The notes under the pieces: model-generated | What the model was told of the DNA's origin: nothing | What the model saw: the letters and a program-made list of their open reading frames with translations, nothing else | The model's database searches: none | Assembly: GCA_030844895.1 (NCBI GenBank) | Contig: JAUTDX010005059.1 | Location: 198,501 to 262,500 of the forward strand | Length of the DNA stretch: 64,000 nucleotides | Direction of reading: 5' to 3' | From: Ambrosia x helenae | Taxonomy: Eukaryota; Streptophyta; Magnoliopsida; Asterales; Asteraceae | Shown: in pieces, positions 1-64,000 of the stretch | Position numbering within the stretch: position 1 is the first letter of the stretch | Layout: each line of letters starts with the position of its first letter | Program-made: the position numbers and the translations under genes

Positions 1-64000
<64,000 letters not shown>

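Overview
As far as I can read it, this window is one uninterrupted run of cytosine from base 1 to base 64000. I saw no A, G or T at any position. Nothing in it supports a gene, an RNA, a mobile element, a regulatory site or an assignment to any organism.

Layout: there is a single region, 1-64000, with the + strand all C and the - strand all G. All three + frames read only CCC (proline) and all three - frames read only GGG (glycine). There are no ATG, GTG or TTG starts and no TAA, TAG or TGA stops on either strand. The six frames are therefore open only because stop codons cannot occur, and none is a gene. With one base type per strand there are no inverted repeats, hairpins, promoter boxes, repeat-spacer structure or composition changes.

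The likeliest explanation is that this is not natural sequence. It could be a placeholder or fill character, a masked or unknown stretch written as C instead of N, a file conversion or decoding fault, a base-calling artefact, or a deliberate control. Homopolymers of this length are not known from any genome to my knowledge. Natural poly(C) tracts, such as those in some picornavirus 5' untranslated regions or in phase-variable bacterial genes, are tens to a few hundred bases at most. I found no undescribed biological system here and do not claim one.
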